DNA of 64,000 bases from Neorhizobium galegae (GTDB taxonomy: Bacteria > Pseudomonadota > Alphaproteobacteria > Rhizobiales > Rhizobiaceae), in contig NZ_JAGIPH010000002.1 in the NCBI RefSeq assembly GCF_017877135.1, forward strand, positions 434,001-498,000. The letters are read 5' to 3'. Below, piece by piece: positions 46,724-56,157 of the stretch. How positions within the stretch are numbered: position 1 is the first letter of the stretch; each line of letters starts with the position of its first letter. The notes under the pieces were generated by a model that saw only the letters and a list, made by a program, of their open reading frames with translations, made no database searches and had not been told where the DNA came from. The position numbers and the translations under genes were made by a program.

Positions 46724-48688
46724 TTAGAATTCTTCCCATTTTTCTTTGGTGGCGACGGCGGTTGCACCCGCTGAAGGCCTGCTGCTGCTGGTGATGGCGC
46801 CTGCAACCCGGTTCATCAGGCTGCGGGCGGGAGAGGGACGCGAGACGACGGCGGCGGCTGCCGTATCGACCGCGCGGGGTCCGGTACCTTCGACGCGGAA
46901 CTGGCCCATCAGGCGGGTGAGGTTTTCCGCGTCGCTGGCCAGCGTATGGCTGGAGGCATTGGTTTCCTCCACCATGGCGGCGTTCTTCTGGGTGGTCTGG
47001 TCCATCTGCGAGATGGCGGTATTGATCTCGGACAGGCCGACGAACTGTTCGCGCGCCGACGTCACGATCGCGCCGACATCGTCGTTGATCTTCAGGACGT
47101 CGTCGCCGATGCGGTGCAGGGCTTCGCCGGTTGCACGCACAAGGGCTACGCCCGTCTGCACTTCGCCGCTGGAGCGGGTGACGAGCGCCTTGATATCCTT
47201 GGCAGCGCCCGAGGCCCGTCCGGCAAGCTCACGCACTTCCTGGGCCACGACCGCAAAGCCCTTACCGGCTTCACCGGCGCGGGCGGCCTCGACGCCGGCG
47301 TTCAGCGCCAGAAGGTTGGTCTGGAAGGCGATTTCCTCGACCACGTTGATGATCTTGCCGATTTCGCCGGTCGCACCTTCGATGCGCTCCATGGCGGCCA
47401 TCGCATCGGTGACCACCTGCGAGGAGCGCTCGGCATAATCCTTGGCGTTGCTCACCATCTGGCTTGCGCCTTCGGCCCGTTCGGTTGCCGTGCGCACCGT
47501 GCGGGTGATCTGCTCAAGGGCCGCCGAGGTTTCCTCAAGCGCTGCCGCCTGCTGTTCTGTGCGCTTGGCCAGATCATCGGCGGCCGAACGCATCTGCTGG
47601 GCATTGGCCTGGATGGAGCTGGAGCTGCCGGAAATCTCCGTCATGATCAGGCGCAGCTTCTCGGTCAGCCGGTTGAAGTCGGCGCGGACCGGCTCCAGAT
47701 CCTCGCGGAAGGGCCGATCGATGACGATGCTGAGGTCACCTTCCGAGAGGCGGGTGAGGGCGGCGGCCAGCGCCTGCGTTGCCGTCTTGATCGCCTCCGC
47801 CTCCGCCTTCTGCAGTGCGTCGCGCTCGCGCGTAGCTTCTTCGGTGCGGCTGCGCTCTTCCTGCGTCTGCTGCTCGAGCGTTATCTTGTCGAGGCTTGCC
47901 TGGCGGAAGATTTCCGTCGCCCGGGCCATGTCGGCGATCTCGTCGCTGCCCTGGGTCCCAGGAACCGGGGTCTGGCAGTCGCCGGCGACAATACGCTGCA
48001 TGCTGTCCTTCAGGTTGCGGATGCCGCGGCGGATGGCGCCGCCATGGATGAACTGCAGGATGCCGACCACGGCCATGGAGAAGAGACCGCAGAGAAACTG
48101 GATCCACAGCGAATTTCTGGAGATGCCTTGCACCGTGTCGATGCTGTCAGACGCAAGGGCGCTTCCAAGTGTCGATATGTTGCTGAGCGTCGAGGTGATC
48201 TTGTCGCCGGCAGCGTCGATCGCATCATCGATGGCTTCAAAGGCTTCATCCGAGCCGCGCGTCTCAACCAGTTTGGTCAGGTCCACCTGAATGGCCTGTA
48301 CGGCTTTTGCAAGGTCGCTTGGAAATGTCGCAGCCAGCTCCGGGCGCCCGGCATCAGCGGCAAGCCGGGTGACGACGGCTGTGCCCTCGGTGAGTTTCTT
48401 CGCCGTATCGGCAACCAGTTGCAGGCGTTCGGGCTTAACGTGTCCTTCGTCCTTGTCGACGATGGTGTCCATGGCCGCCAGGATCATTTCGAGGCTGTCG
48501 GCCCTCAGTGCATTCAACCGATCGACATCCTGGTTGATCACGACGGCCCGATTGAGGCCTGATTCGACACGCGCCTGCTGATACCAGCCGACCGCCACGA
48601 TCGCGCCCATGCCCACAAAGGCCGTGGCGCCGAGCGTCATCAGGCGCTGGCTTACCGACATTGTCCTGCTGCCGTATGTGCTGGTCAT
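46724..48688 (-). CDS. Methyl-accepting chemotaxis protein with C-terminal KWEEF pentapeptide
   Basis: 654 aa from the ATG at 48688 (MTSTYGSRTMSVSQRL). TM1 at ~18-37, periplasmic helical sensor (~40-190, 4-helix-bundle type), TM2 at ~198-220, HAMP, a second HAMP-like linker, then the signalling hairpin with EIAFQTNLLALNAGVEAARAGEAGKGFAVVAQ. The protein ends EKWEEF: x-W-x-x-F is the pattern that tethers CheR/CheB. The frame extends to 48772 without an RBS. Operon with cheW. A CtrA-like motif lies upstream at 48820. Ligand unknown. Confidence 0.95.
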   Translation of the reverse strand: MTSTYGSRTMSVSQRLMTLGATAFVGMGAIVAVGWYQQARVESGLNRAVVINQDVDRLNALRADSLEMILAAMDTIVDKDEGHVKPERLQLVADTAKKLTEGTAVVTRLAADAGRPELAATFPSDLAKAVQAIQVDLTKLVETRGSDEAFEAIDDAIDAAGDKITSTLSNISTLGSALASDSIDTVQGISRNSLWIQFLCGLFSMAVVGILQFIHGGAIRRGIRNLKDSMQRIVAGDCQTPVPGTQGSDEIADMARATEIFRQASLDKITLEQQTQEERSRTEEATRERDALQKAEAEAIKTATQALAAALTRLSEGDLSIVIDRPFREDLEPVRADFNRLTEKLRLIMTEISGSSSSIQANAQQMRSAADDLAKRTEQQAAALEETSAALEQITRTVRTATERAEGASQMVSNAKDYAERSSQVVTDAMAAMERIEGATGEIGKIINVVEEIAFQTNLLALNAGVEAARAGEAGKGFAVVAQEVRELAGRASGAAKDIKALVTRSSGEVQTGVALVRATGEALHRIGDDVLKINDDVGAIVTSAREQFVGLSEINTAISQMDQTTQKNAAMVEETNASSHTLASDAENLTRLMGQFRVEGTGPRAVDTAAAAVVSRPSPARSLMNRVAGAITSSSRPSAGATAVATKEKWEEF

Positions 48689-48819
48689 GAGTGCTGCTGG
48701 TTCCTGTTGAAGCTTTGGCGGAGAGAGAAGGAGGCTTGCTGCGTCGATATGGCTCCTGAAAGGCGCCATCATGCACCGGCCGTTACGTCAACGCGCAGCA
48801 AAACTGTCTCAAACAGGTG

Positions 48820-48834
48820 TTAAACATTCGCTAA
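48820..48834. promoter_or_regulatory. CtrA-box-like motif upstream of the chemoreceptor-cheW operon
   Basis: TTAA-ACATTCG-CTAA fits TTAA-N7-TTAA with one mismatch, 132 bp before the chemoreceptor start and 57 bp before the divergent 51-codon ORF. CtrA often controls motility genes in alphaproteobacteria. Could be chance. Confidence 0.3.
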
Positions 48835-48890
48835 TCCTGATATGACGAATGGAACTTCAACCAACTGCAGTGTTGCGCTAGAAACTTTCC

Positions 48891-49046
48891 ATGCGGTTAC
48901 CTGATTATCCTTCATATTTGCCTTTCGGGCTTGCGGCAGGCTTGTTTCTCGCCGGCGCCTGCGGTTTTGCCGCCTATGGCTGGATCCAGCATGGTGCGGC
49001 GATCTATCTGGCACTGTCGCAGAACTTTGCCGCCTGGTGCCTCTAG
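48891..49046 (+). CDS. 51-aa putative single-span membrane protein
   Basis: ATG at 48891 opens 51 codons to TAG. The peptide starts MRLPDYPSYLPFGLAAGLF and has one Gly/Ala-rich TM segment (residues ~10-32) and a short hydrophobic tail ending AAWCL. No convincing RBS, so the start is uncertain. It lies 140 bp before the SCO1 gene in the same direction. I do not recognise it; codon use is normal for the region. Confidence 0.4.
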   Translation: MRLPDYPSYLPFGLAAGLFLAGACGFAAYGWIQHGAAIYLALSQNFAAWCL

Positions 49047-49186
49047 GTGCCCGATGAGGCGGCTTGCTGCACTCGCCTGCGACGATGCAGCGCGCTTTAT
49101 TCCAACATCCTGTTCGTGAATTGCGGCTCACCCTCGCAAGGGGTAAGGAGGTGGGATATCTTGACCGCCGGGAGCCCGCATTCGCC

Positions 49187-49786
49187 ATGAAGACCATCCG
49201 AATAGCCTTATGGATTGCCTGTGCCGTCATGGCCGGTGTGCTCGGCTGGCTGACGCTCGAAGTCACGCGCTCCAACAAGGATATTGCGGAGGGGCCGTTT
49301 GGCGTTCCCTTCACGCTGGTGGCCCAGAACGGGCAGCCGATCACCGAAAAGGCGTTTCAGGACAAGCCCACGGCGTTGTTCTTCGGGTTCACCCATTGCC
49401 CGGAAGTGTGCCCCACCACGCTGTTTGAACTGAACGGCTGGCTGCACCAGGTGGATCCGGACGGCACGAAGCTCAACGCCTATTTCGTCACCGTCGATCC
49501 GGAGCGAGATCCGCCGGAACTGCTCGGCCGCTATGTGTCCAATGTCACCGACCGCGTGGTCGGCATTTCCGGCGATCCGGCCAAGATAGCCGAGGTGATC
49601 AAGGGGTTCCGCGTCTATGCCCGCAAGGTGCCGGTGGACGAGAAGGATCCGAACGGCGACTACACCATGGATCACACCGCCTCGGTGTTTCTGCTCAACA
49701 ATGGCGGCCGTTTTGCCGGCACGATCGCCTATGGCGAAAACGCGGATACGGCGATGAAGAAGCTGCAAAACCTCATCAAGGGCTGA
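49187..49786 (+). CDS. SCO1/SenC family copper chaperone
   Basis: 199 aa. N-terminal signal anchor (~5-24), thioredoxin-like fold with the copper ligands HCPEVC (Cys71, Cys75) and His163 (DYTMDHTASVF). Delivers copper to or reduces the CuA site of cytochrome c oxidase. The ATG at 49187 after GGGAGC gives a proper anchor; the frame extends to 49064 as unlikely coding. Confidence 0.93.
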   Translation: MKTIRIALWIACAVMAGVLGWLTLEVTRSNKDIAEGPFGVPFTLVAQNGQPITEKAFQDKPTALFFGFTHCPEVCPTTLFELNGWLHQVDPDGTKLNAYFVTVDPERDPPELLGRYVSNVTDRVVGISGDPAKIAEVIKGFRVYARKVPVDEKDPNGDYTMDHTASVFLLNNGGRFAGTIAYGENADTAMKKLQNLIKG

Positions 49787-49909
49787 TCGCCTGGTGAAGA
49801 TCCGAGCTGTTGCTTGATAGGGCCGACGATTTTGTGGCATGGCTGATCTTCGTGTCGAGCGGCCCGGGGATGTCGGTCGCGGAATGCCAGCTGCAGAAAG
49901 AACCAGACC

Positions 49910-50791
49910 TTGAGTGAGATCCGCCTCTACGTCACCGTCACCGAGCGCGAATCGGAAGACATCCTTGACCTTCTGTCGCTTTGCTTCGGCGAAGAGGATT
50001 TTGCCATCGGCACCACGGAAGTGGACGAAAAGGCAGACCGCTGGGAAGCCTCTGTCTACATGATGCGCGACGACGAGGACGAGGTCCGCGCGCGGTTTGA
50101 GGAAACCATCGGCGAGGCCTATCCGGGGCTTGCGATCGAGCGCGAGGTCCTGCCCGATATCGACTGGATTGCAAAATCGCTAGAGGGCCTGAAGCCGGTG
50201 CGCGCCGGGCGCTTCCTCGTCCATGGTTCGCATGATCGCGACAAGGCGCGCCCGGGGGATCTCGCCATCGAGATCGATGCCGGCCAGGCATTCGGTACCG
50301 GACATCACGGCACCACGGCCGGCTGTCTGGAAACCATTGCCCGAGTCATGCGCGCGCACCCGCTGCGCAATGCGCTTGATCTTGGCACCGGAAGCGGAGT
50401 CCTCGCCATCGCTGTGCGAAAGCTTGCGCCTATCCCGGTTCTGGCGACCGACATCGATCCGGTTGCCGTGCGGGTGGCGGCGGACAATGTCCGCCTCAAC
50501 GGGATCGCTCAGGGCATCACGCTGGAAACCGCGCCGGGTTTTCACTCGTCGGCCTTCCGTCGCCACGGCCCGTTCGACCTCATCATTGCCAACATCCTGG
50601 CGCGGCCACTGATCAAGATGGCGCCGCAGCTTGCAACACACCTTTCACCGGGCGGCGATGTCATCCTGTCGGGGATTCTGGCCTCGCAGCGGTGGAAGGT
50701 GATTGCCGCCTATAATGGCGCAGGCCTTGCCCATGTACGTACCATCTGGCGCAATGGCTGGGTGACAATCCATCTGCGCCACGGCGCCTGA
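49910..50791 (+). CDS. prmA: Ribosomal protein L11 methyltransferase
   Basis: 293 aa. N-terminal substrate domain (SEIRLYVTVTERESEDI, then the acidic DDEDEVRARFEE) followed by a SAM domain: GQAFGTGHHGTTAGCLE, ALDLGTGSGVLAIAV, DLIIANILARPLIKMAP. Trimethylates L11 at several sites. Starts at TTG 49910, with AGAAAGAA upstream; no ATG gives the full N-terminal domain. Confidence 0.95.
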   Translation: MSEIRLYVTVTERESEDILDLLSLCFGEEDFAIGTTEVDEKADRWEASVYMMRDDEDEVRARFEETIGEAYPGLAIEREVLPDIDWIAKSLEGLKPVRAGRFLVHGSHDRDKARPGDLAIEIDAGQAFGTGHHGTTAGCLETIARVMRAHPLRNALDLGTGSGVLAIAVRKLAPIPVLATDIDPVAVRVAADNVRLNGIAQGITLETAPGFHSSAFRRHGPFDLIIANILARPLIKMAPQLATHLSPGGDVILSGILASQRWKVIAAYNGAGLAHVRTIWRNGWVTIHLRHGA

Positions 50792-50861
50792 GTTTTTGGC
50801 CCTGCGGCAATTTCAAGTGACATCGCGCCCGAACGGAATAGCCCCTATCGAAAGTTGAACC

Positions 50862-52691
50862 ATGTTCCAGTCCTTCGACACCACCTCGTCTCCCGCTTCC
50901 GGTCCCTCGCGCGTCAAGGCGCTGCGTGAGCGTTTCGATGCCCTCGGTATCGATGGCTTCCTGGTGCCGCGTGCCGATGAGTACCAGGGGGAATATGTGC
51001 CGGCCTCGGCCGAGCGTCTGTCGTGGCTGACCGGCTTTACCGGGTCAGCCGGCATGGCACTTATTCTGCGGTCGCAGGCGATCGTTTTTGTCGATGGGCG
51101 CTATACGACGCAGCTCGTGCAGCAGGTGGACGCCGCGACCTTCACCCCCGGCGATCTCGTCGGCGAGCCGCCGCACAGTTGGATTGCTGCCCATGCGCCG
51201 AAGGGCCTGCGTCTCGGCATCGATCCGTGGCTGCACAGCGGCGCGGAGGTCAAGCGTCTGACGGCCGCCCTTGCCGGGCGCGACGGCAGCCTCGTGATGC
51301 TGGACCACAATCCGCTCGACGCGATCTGGCAGGACCGCCCGGCCGAGCCGATGGGCGCTGTTGCCGTGCAGCAGGAGGCGCATGCGGGCAAGCCCGCGGC
51401 AGACAAGATTGCGGCGATCGCCCAGGAGCTTGCCGAAAAGGGCGCCCATGCGGTGCTGATTGCCGATCCCTCCTCGATTGCCTGGATCTTCAATGTCCGC
51501 GGCGCCGACGTGCCCCATACGCCGCATCCGCTGGCACGGGCCATTTTGCTTGCCGACGGCACGGCCGAACTGTTCATCGACGCCCGCAAGCTCGGCCCTG
51601 AGGCGGCGCGCCATCTGGAGGGTCTCGCACGTCGTCTCGATCCGGCAGAACTCGCGGACCGTCTTGCGTATCACGCAAAGGGGGGCGCCAAGATCCATGT
51701 CGACGCCGATGCCACGTCGATTGCGCTCACCCGCGTCATCGAGGAAGCCGGCGGCGTGGTGGTCGAGGCGACCGATCCGGCCCGTCTGCCGCGCGCGATC
51801 AAGAATGCCGTGGAACTTCGCGGTTCGGCAGACGCCCATGTGCAGGACGGTGCCGCCATGGTGGCCTTCCTGCATTGGCTGGACACGCAGCAGCCCGGCA
51901 CAGTGAGCGAGATCAAGGCAGTGAATGTGCTCGAAGCATTTCGCGCCCGCGTTGGCGAAAGCTTGCAGAACCCGCTCAAGGACATTTCCTTCGATACCAT
52001 ATCGGGCGCCGGCGAGCACGGCGCGATCATGCACTACCGGGTAACGACCGAGACGGACCGGATGCTTTTGCCCGGCGAACTTTTTCTGATCGATTCGGGC
52101 GCCCAATACATCAACGGCACGACGGATATCACGCGCACGGTCGCCATCGGCGCGGTGCCGGACGAGCAGAAGAAATTCTTCACGCTGGTGCTGAAGGGGA
52201 TGATCGCCATTTCGCTGGCGCGCTTCCCCAAGGGCTCGCGCGGCTGCGACCTCGATCCGCTGGCGCGCATTGCGCTGTGGAAGGCCGGGGCCGACTTTGC
52301 CCATGGCACGGGCCATGGCGTCGGCTCCTATCTCTCCGTGCACGAGGGGCCGCAGCGGATTGCGCGTCTGTCGACGCAGGAGCTGCTGCCCGGCATGATT
52401 CTCTCCAACGAGCCGGGCTATTACCGTCCCGGTTCGTTCGGCATCCGCATCGAAAACCTTGTCTATGTGACCGAACTGCAGGCCATCGCCGGCGGTGATC
52501 TGCCGATGATGGGGTTCGAGACGCTGACCTGGTGCCCGATTGACCGGCGCCTGGTGGTCAAGGCCCTGCTAACCGAGGAAGAGCATCAATGGCTCGATGC
52601 CTATCACCAGACGGTGCGGGTAAAACTGTCGCCGCTGATCTCCGATCGGGAGGTGCTCTCCTGGCTGGAACAGGCCACCCAGCCGCTCTGA
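50862..52691 (+). CDS. pepP: Xaa-Pro aminopeptidase (M24B)
   Basis: 609 aa, long three-domain form (two creatinase-N-like domains, then a pita-bread catalytic domain). Metal ligands appear in LIDSGAQYINGTTDITRTVAIG (two Asp), GTGHGVGSYLSVHEGPQ (His) and SNEPGYYRPGSFGIRIEN (Glu). Removes an N-terminal residue before proline. Length and order match the eukaryote-like XPNPEP1 group common in alphaproteobacteria. Convergent with azlD, 5 bp apart. Confidence 0.93.
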   Translation: MFQSFDTTSSPASGPSRVKALRERFDALGIDGFLVPRADEYQGEYVPASAERLSWLTGFTGSAGMALILRSQAIVFVDGRYTTQLVQQVDAATFTPGDLVGEPPHSWIAAHAPKGLRLGIDPWLHSGAEVKRLTAALAGRDGSLVMLDHNPLDAIWQDRPAEPMGAVAVQQEAHAGKPAADKIAAIAQELAEKGAHAVLIADPSSIAWIFNVRGADVPHTPHPLARAILLADGTAELFIDARKLGPEAARHLEGLARRLDPAELADRLAYHAKGGAKIHVDADATSIALTRVIEEAGGVVVEATDPARLPRAIKNAVELRGSADAHVQDGAAMVAFLHWLDTQQPGTVSEIKAVNVLEAFRARVGESLQNPLKDISFDTISGAGEHGAIMHYRVTTETDRMLLPGELFLIDSGAQYINGTTDITRTVAIGAVPDEQKKFFTLVLKGMIAISLARFPKGSRGCDLDPLARIALWKAGADFAHGTGHGVGSYLSVHEGPQRIARLSTQELLPGMILSNEPGYYRPGSFGIRIENLVYVTELQAIAGGDLPMMGFETLTWCPIDRRLVVKALLTEEEHQWLDAYHQTVRVKLSPLISDREVLSWLEQATQPL

Positions 52692-52696
52692 CGCCG

Positions 52697-53011
52697 TCAG
52701 GACAGGAAAAGGTGGCGCAGCAGAAGGGCTGCGCCCCAGCCGGCAATCAACAGCGGCAGGCCGGGATGGCGAAGGCCGACCAGCAGCGCCACGATCATGG
52801 CAATCTTCACCTCGATACCACCATCGAAAAAGGCGGGCGCCACCAGCGTGGTCAGCACGGCTGCCGGAACCGCATTGAGCGCGGTTTCCAGCCGTGGCGG
52901 GATGCGTGTCATCGCACTGACGAGCAGATGTCCGCCGATCCGGGTCAGATAGGTCGCAAGGCCCGCGGCAAGGATGACCAGTGCGGTGTGAAGATCGGTC
53001 AGATGTTCCAT
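52697..53011 (-). CDS. azlD: AzlD-type branched-chain amino acid exporter subunit
   Basis: 104 aa with three TM segments; ATYLTRIGGHLLVS and RLETALNAVPAAVLTTLVAPAFF are family hallmarks. Works with AzlC to export branched-chain or other amino acids. ATG at 53011 lies in the azlC stop (ATGA) with AGGAGG-like sequence upstream in azlC. The longer frame to 53299 is azlC in another frame. Confidence 0.93.
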   Translation of the reverse strand: MEHLTDLHTALVILAAGLATYLTRIGGHLLVSAMTRIPPRLETALNAVPAAVLTTLVAPAFFDGGIEVKIAMIVALLVGLRHPGLPLLIAGWGAALLLRHLFLS

Positions 53012-53718
53012 CAGGAGGTTTCCCCGGCATCGGCGGTCTTGGCCGGTTTGTGAAGGACAAGGGCCGCGATAACGCCGGCCAGGGCACCTATGCTCACATG
53101 CCAGGGCGAACCGACGGTGTGCATGGCAAGGATCGAGGCAGTGGCGCTGATCGGCACCACGATGGAAAACAGAGGGCGGCGGCGAAAGCCAAGGACGAGG
53201 CCGAGAAAATAGACCGGCAAAAGCACGTCGAAGCCCAGAGCGGCCGGATCGCCGACCAGACGCCCGAACAGGGCACCGATAGCGGAACTGGCAACCCATA
53301 GCCCATAGACCACGAAGGCCATGCCGAAATACCAGGAGGGCTCGACCTTTCCGTTGCGGTCCACCTGTTTCGACGCTTCTGCAAACTGCGGGTCCGTCAG
53401 GAAGAACAGGGCGGAAAAGCGCGCGAGCGGCGAATAGGCACGCAGATGCGGGGAAAGCGCCGCCGAATAAAGGATGTGGCGGAAATTGACCGCAAACACC
53501 GACAGGACGATCAGCCAGGCCGGCACGTGCGTCCCGAACATCTGGACACCGACCAACTGGCTTGCGCCGCCAAAAATGACGCCGCTCATCATGGTCGCCT
53601 CAAGGGGCGTCATGCCCCCATCGACGGCCACGGCACCGAACAGCAGCCCGAAGGGCAGCGTCGAAAACCCGACGACCATTCCGGCTCTGGCGCCTTGGCG
53701 GAAAAATGAACTGCTCAT
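53011..53718 (-). CDS. azlC: AzlC-type branched-chain amino acid exporter
   Basis: 235 aa with about five TM segments. LPFGLLFGAVAVDGGMTPLEATMMSGVIFGGASQLVGVQMF and VNFRHILYSAALSPHLR are diagnostic of AzlC. Large subunit of the AzlCD exporter. Translationally coupled to azlD. The usual Lrp-type regulator is not adjacent. Confidence 0.94.
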   Translation of the reverse strand: MSSSFFRQGARAGMVVGFSTLPFGLLFGAVAVDGGMTPLEATMMSGVIFGGASQLVGVQMFGTHVPAWLIVLSVFAVNFRHILYSAALSPHLRAYSPLARFSALFFLTDPQFAEASKQVDRNGKVEPSWYFGMAFVVYGLWVASSAIGALFGRLVGDPAALGFDVLLPVYFLGLVLGFRRRPLFSIVVPISATASILAMHTVGSPWHVSIGALAGVIAALVLHKPAKTADAGETS

Positions 53719-53859
53719 GGACTGATCTCCCGATAGGCCCCGCTGGTAAAGCGCTGGGGCCCTTCGGACAAGACAGGAATACTGATATCATCATGCATAG
53801 GATTGAAACCGGCCTTTGATGTGCGCAGGCCACGTTCGATTCGCAACAGCCGTGAAGCG

Positions 53860-54486
53860 TCAGTCGGCGAGGATCTCGCTGCTGGTCACGATGGCGACGC
53901 CAGCGTCGCGCATTTCGGCAATGGCGGCGGCAACGCCTGCCGCGTCGATGCCGCGGCTGGCATCCGAAATGAAGCGCACCTTCACATCCGGCAGCATGGC
54001 GCGCGCGTCGAGGGCGGAAAATTTGACGCAGTAGTCGGTTGCCAGACCGCAGATGTCGAGTTCGCTCACCTGCTGGGCGCGCAGATAGCCGGCAAGGCCG
54101 GTGATGGCCGCCTGATCATTGTCGCGAAAGGCCGAATAGCTGTCGACGGCCGGATTCTCGCCCTTCTGCTGGATGTAGTCGATGGCATCAACATTGAGAT
54201 CGGCATGAAATTCCGCGTCCGGCGTGCCTTGCACGCAGTGATCGGGCCAAAGCACCTGCGGCTTTCCCGACAGCGTTCCCATGTCGAAGGGCTTTGCTCC
54301 AGGGTGCTGCGAGGCAAAGCTACCATGATGATCCGGATGCCAGTCCTGCGAGGCCGCCACCAGATCGTAGGATCCTTCCTCGATGAGCCTGTTGACGATG
54401 GGCACGATCCGGTCACCGTCTGCGACCGGCAGGTTGCCGCCCGGGCAAAAACCGTTCTGGATGTCGATGAGCAGCAGCGCCTTCAT
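53860..54486 (-). CDS. pncA: Nicotinamidase
   Basis: 208 aa. Catalytic triad Asp8 (LLIDIQNGF), Lys108 (YIQQKGENP) and Cys153 (GLATDYCVKFSA); metal site in SQDWHPDHHGSFAS. Converts nicotinamide to nicotinate for NAD salvage; also activates pyrazinamide. GGGAGACGATC precedes the ATG. Divergent from the YeeE gene. Confidence 0.95.
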   Translation of the reverse strand: MKALLLIDIQNGFCPGGNLPVADGDRIVPIVNRLIEEGSYDLVAASQDWHPDHHGSFASQHPGAKPFDMGTLSGKPQVLWPDHCVQGTPDAEFHADLNVDAIDYIQQKGENPAVDSYSAFRDNDQAAITGLAGYLRAQQVSELDICGLATDYCVKFSALDARAMLPDVKVRFISDASRGIDAAGVAAAIAEMRDAGVAIVTSSEILAD

Positions 54487-54657
54487 GATCGTCTCCCTGC
54501 GTGATGATCGCCCAAGATGCCAAGCCTGTCGTGCGGGATCAAGCGTTCGCGGTTTGCGTGGAATGTCTTTCTGCAGTCCGCGCGCAAGTTGGAAGGTGAT
54601 GCCTCGAACCAGCGGGAGTTCTGCCCTACCTGAAGCACATAATTTCAGGAGATTGTC

Positions 54658-55884
54658 ATGACCTTTGCAAATTCATCGATCGCGCCCGGCGCGTCGAGTC
54701 TGCCGCCGCTTGGCGCGCCGGGCCTTGCCGCGCTTGTCGTTCTGGTGGCCGGAACGCTGGCGCTCGGCTTCACCTACGGCCCCGTCCAGGGCGCTCTGTT
54801 CCTGATCGGCGGTGCTCTCGGCATCTCGCTTTATCATGCCGCCTTCGGCTTTACCTCCGCCTGGCGCGTGTTCATTGCCGAGGGTCGGGGGCGGGGGCTG
54901 CGCGTCCAGATGCTGCTCCTGGCGCTCGCCGTCATTCTGTTTTTCCCCGTCCTGTCCGGCGGCACGCTGTTCGGTCATGACGTGCGCGGCAATATCTCGC
55001 CGGCCGGGGTCGGTGTTCTGGCCGGCGCCTTCCTGTTCGGCATCGGCATGCAGCTCGGTGGCGGTTGCGCCTCGGGAACGCTGTTTACCGCAGGCGGGGG
55101 CAATGCGCGCATGCTGGTGACGTTGTTCTTCTTCATCGTCGGCTCGCTGCTCGGCACGCTGCATTTCAACTGGTGGGCAAGCCTGCCGGCGCTGCCGCCG
55201 ACAGCCCTCTTCCAGAGCTTTGGAGCGCTCGGCGGCATTGCCGTGTCGCTGCTGATATTTGGTGCGATTGCAGCGCTGACCGTTGTGGTGGAACGGCGCC
55301 GGCGCGGCGCGCTGGAACAGGAGCCGGAAAGTGACCGTCAAGGTCTGCAGCGCTATCTGCGCGGTCCCTGGCCGCTGGTTGCCGGTGCCGTGGCGCTGGT
55401 CGTCCTCAACTTTGCAACGCTTGCCCTTGCCGGCCGTCCCTGGGGCATCACCTCGGCCTTTGCCCTCTGGGGCGCCAAGGGCGCGCAGCTGATCGGCATT
55501 GATGTGGCCCATTGGGCCTACTGGCAGACGCCGGCCAATGCCAAGGCGCTTGCCGCAAGCGTCTTTGCCGATGTCACCTCGGTCATGGATTTCGGCATCA
55601 TTGCAGGCGCCATGCTGGCGGCGTCCCTGGCCGGCAAGTTTGCCCCGTCGCTCGATATTCCGCTGCGCTCGGTCCTGGCCGCGGTCGTCGGCGGCCTGCT
55701 GCTCGGCTACGGCGCGCGAATCGCCTACGGCTGCAATATCGGGGCCTATTTTTCCGGGATCGCATCGGGCAGCCTGCACGGATATCTCTGGGCCGTTGCT
55801 GCCTTTGCCGGAAATGTGATCGGTGTCCGGCTGCGTCCGTGGTTCTTTTTCGAACGCGTCAACATCCGTCGTAACGATGGATAA
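54658..55884 (+). CDS. YeeE/YedE family sulfur-compound transporter
   Basis: 408 aa with about nine to ten TM segments. Two halves each carry a conserved Gly/Cys motif: MQLGGGCASGTLFTAGGGN and YGARIAYGCNIGAYFSGIASGS. These cysteines move thiosulfate in the characterised TsuA relatives, so uptake of thiosulfate or a similar sulfur compound is likely. RBS AGGAGA. No TusA-like partner gene lies beside it in this window. Confidence 0.88.
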   Translation: MTFANSSIAPGASSLPPLGAPGLAALVVLVAGTLALGFTYGPVQGALFLIGGALGISLYHAAFGFTSAWRVFIAEGRGRGLRVQMLLLALAVILFFPVLSGGTLFGHDVRGNISPAGVGVLAGAFLFGIGMQLGGGCASGTLFTAGGGNARMLVTLFFFIVGSLLGTLHFNWWASLPALPPTALFQSFGALGGIAVSLLIFGAIAALTVVVERRRRGALEQEPESDRQGLQRYLRGPWPLVAGAVALVVLNFATLALAGRPWGITSAFALWGAKGAQLIGIDVAHWAYWQTPANAKALAASVFADVTSVMDFGIIAGAMLAASLAGKFAPSLDIPLRSVLAAVVGGLLLGYGARIAYGCNIGAYFSGIASGSLHGYLWAVAAFAGNVIGVRLRPWFFFERVNIRRNDG

Positions 55885-55912
55885 AGCATAAAATTCTACC
55901 GCAAATTGCGAC

Positions 55913-55942
55913 GGCGCGGCATTTTTGAGGCTTTGCCGCGCC
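55913..55942 (+). terminator. Hairpin after the YeeE/YedE gene
   Basis: GGCGCGGCA and TGCCGCGCC form a perfect 9-bp stem with a 12-nt loop, followed by TTTG. Likely terminator although the T-tract is short. Confidence 0.55.
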
Positions 55943-56059
55943 TTTGTCGCATTTTCGCTAAACTTCCGGCCGTATCCGTTTATAATGGCCTTCGTACTGA
56001 AGAGGGGGCCTTGTAAACACATTGGTTACCATAAGTCGTCATCCTATCGCTGTTCGGCA

Positions 56060-56098
56060 GAGACCGTGGGTATGCGCCATGCCCGGTGTTGGTCTCTC
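56060..56098 (+). promoter_or_regulatory. Nested hairpin in the leader of the DUF2778 gene
   Basis: Outer arms AGAGACC (56060-56066) and GGTCTCT (56092-56098) enclose an inner stem GGGTATG/CATGCCC (one G-U) on a CGC loop. It sits 60 bp before the ATG at 56158 with no T-tract, so it is more likely a 5'-UTR element or small RNA than a terminator. Confidence 0.5.
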
Positions 56099-56157
56099 TA
56101 AAGTGTGCGGTGCTCTGTGCCGCGTGTTCGAGTAGCGGTTAAAGGGTGAAGCGTATC

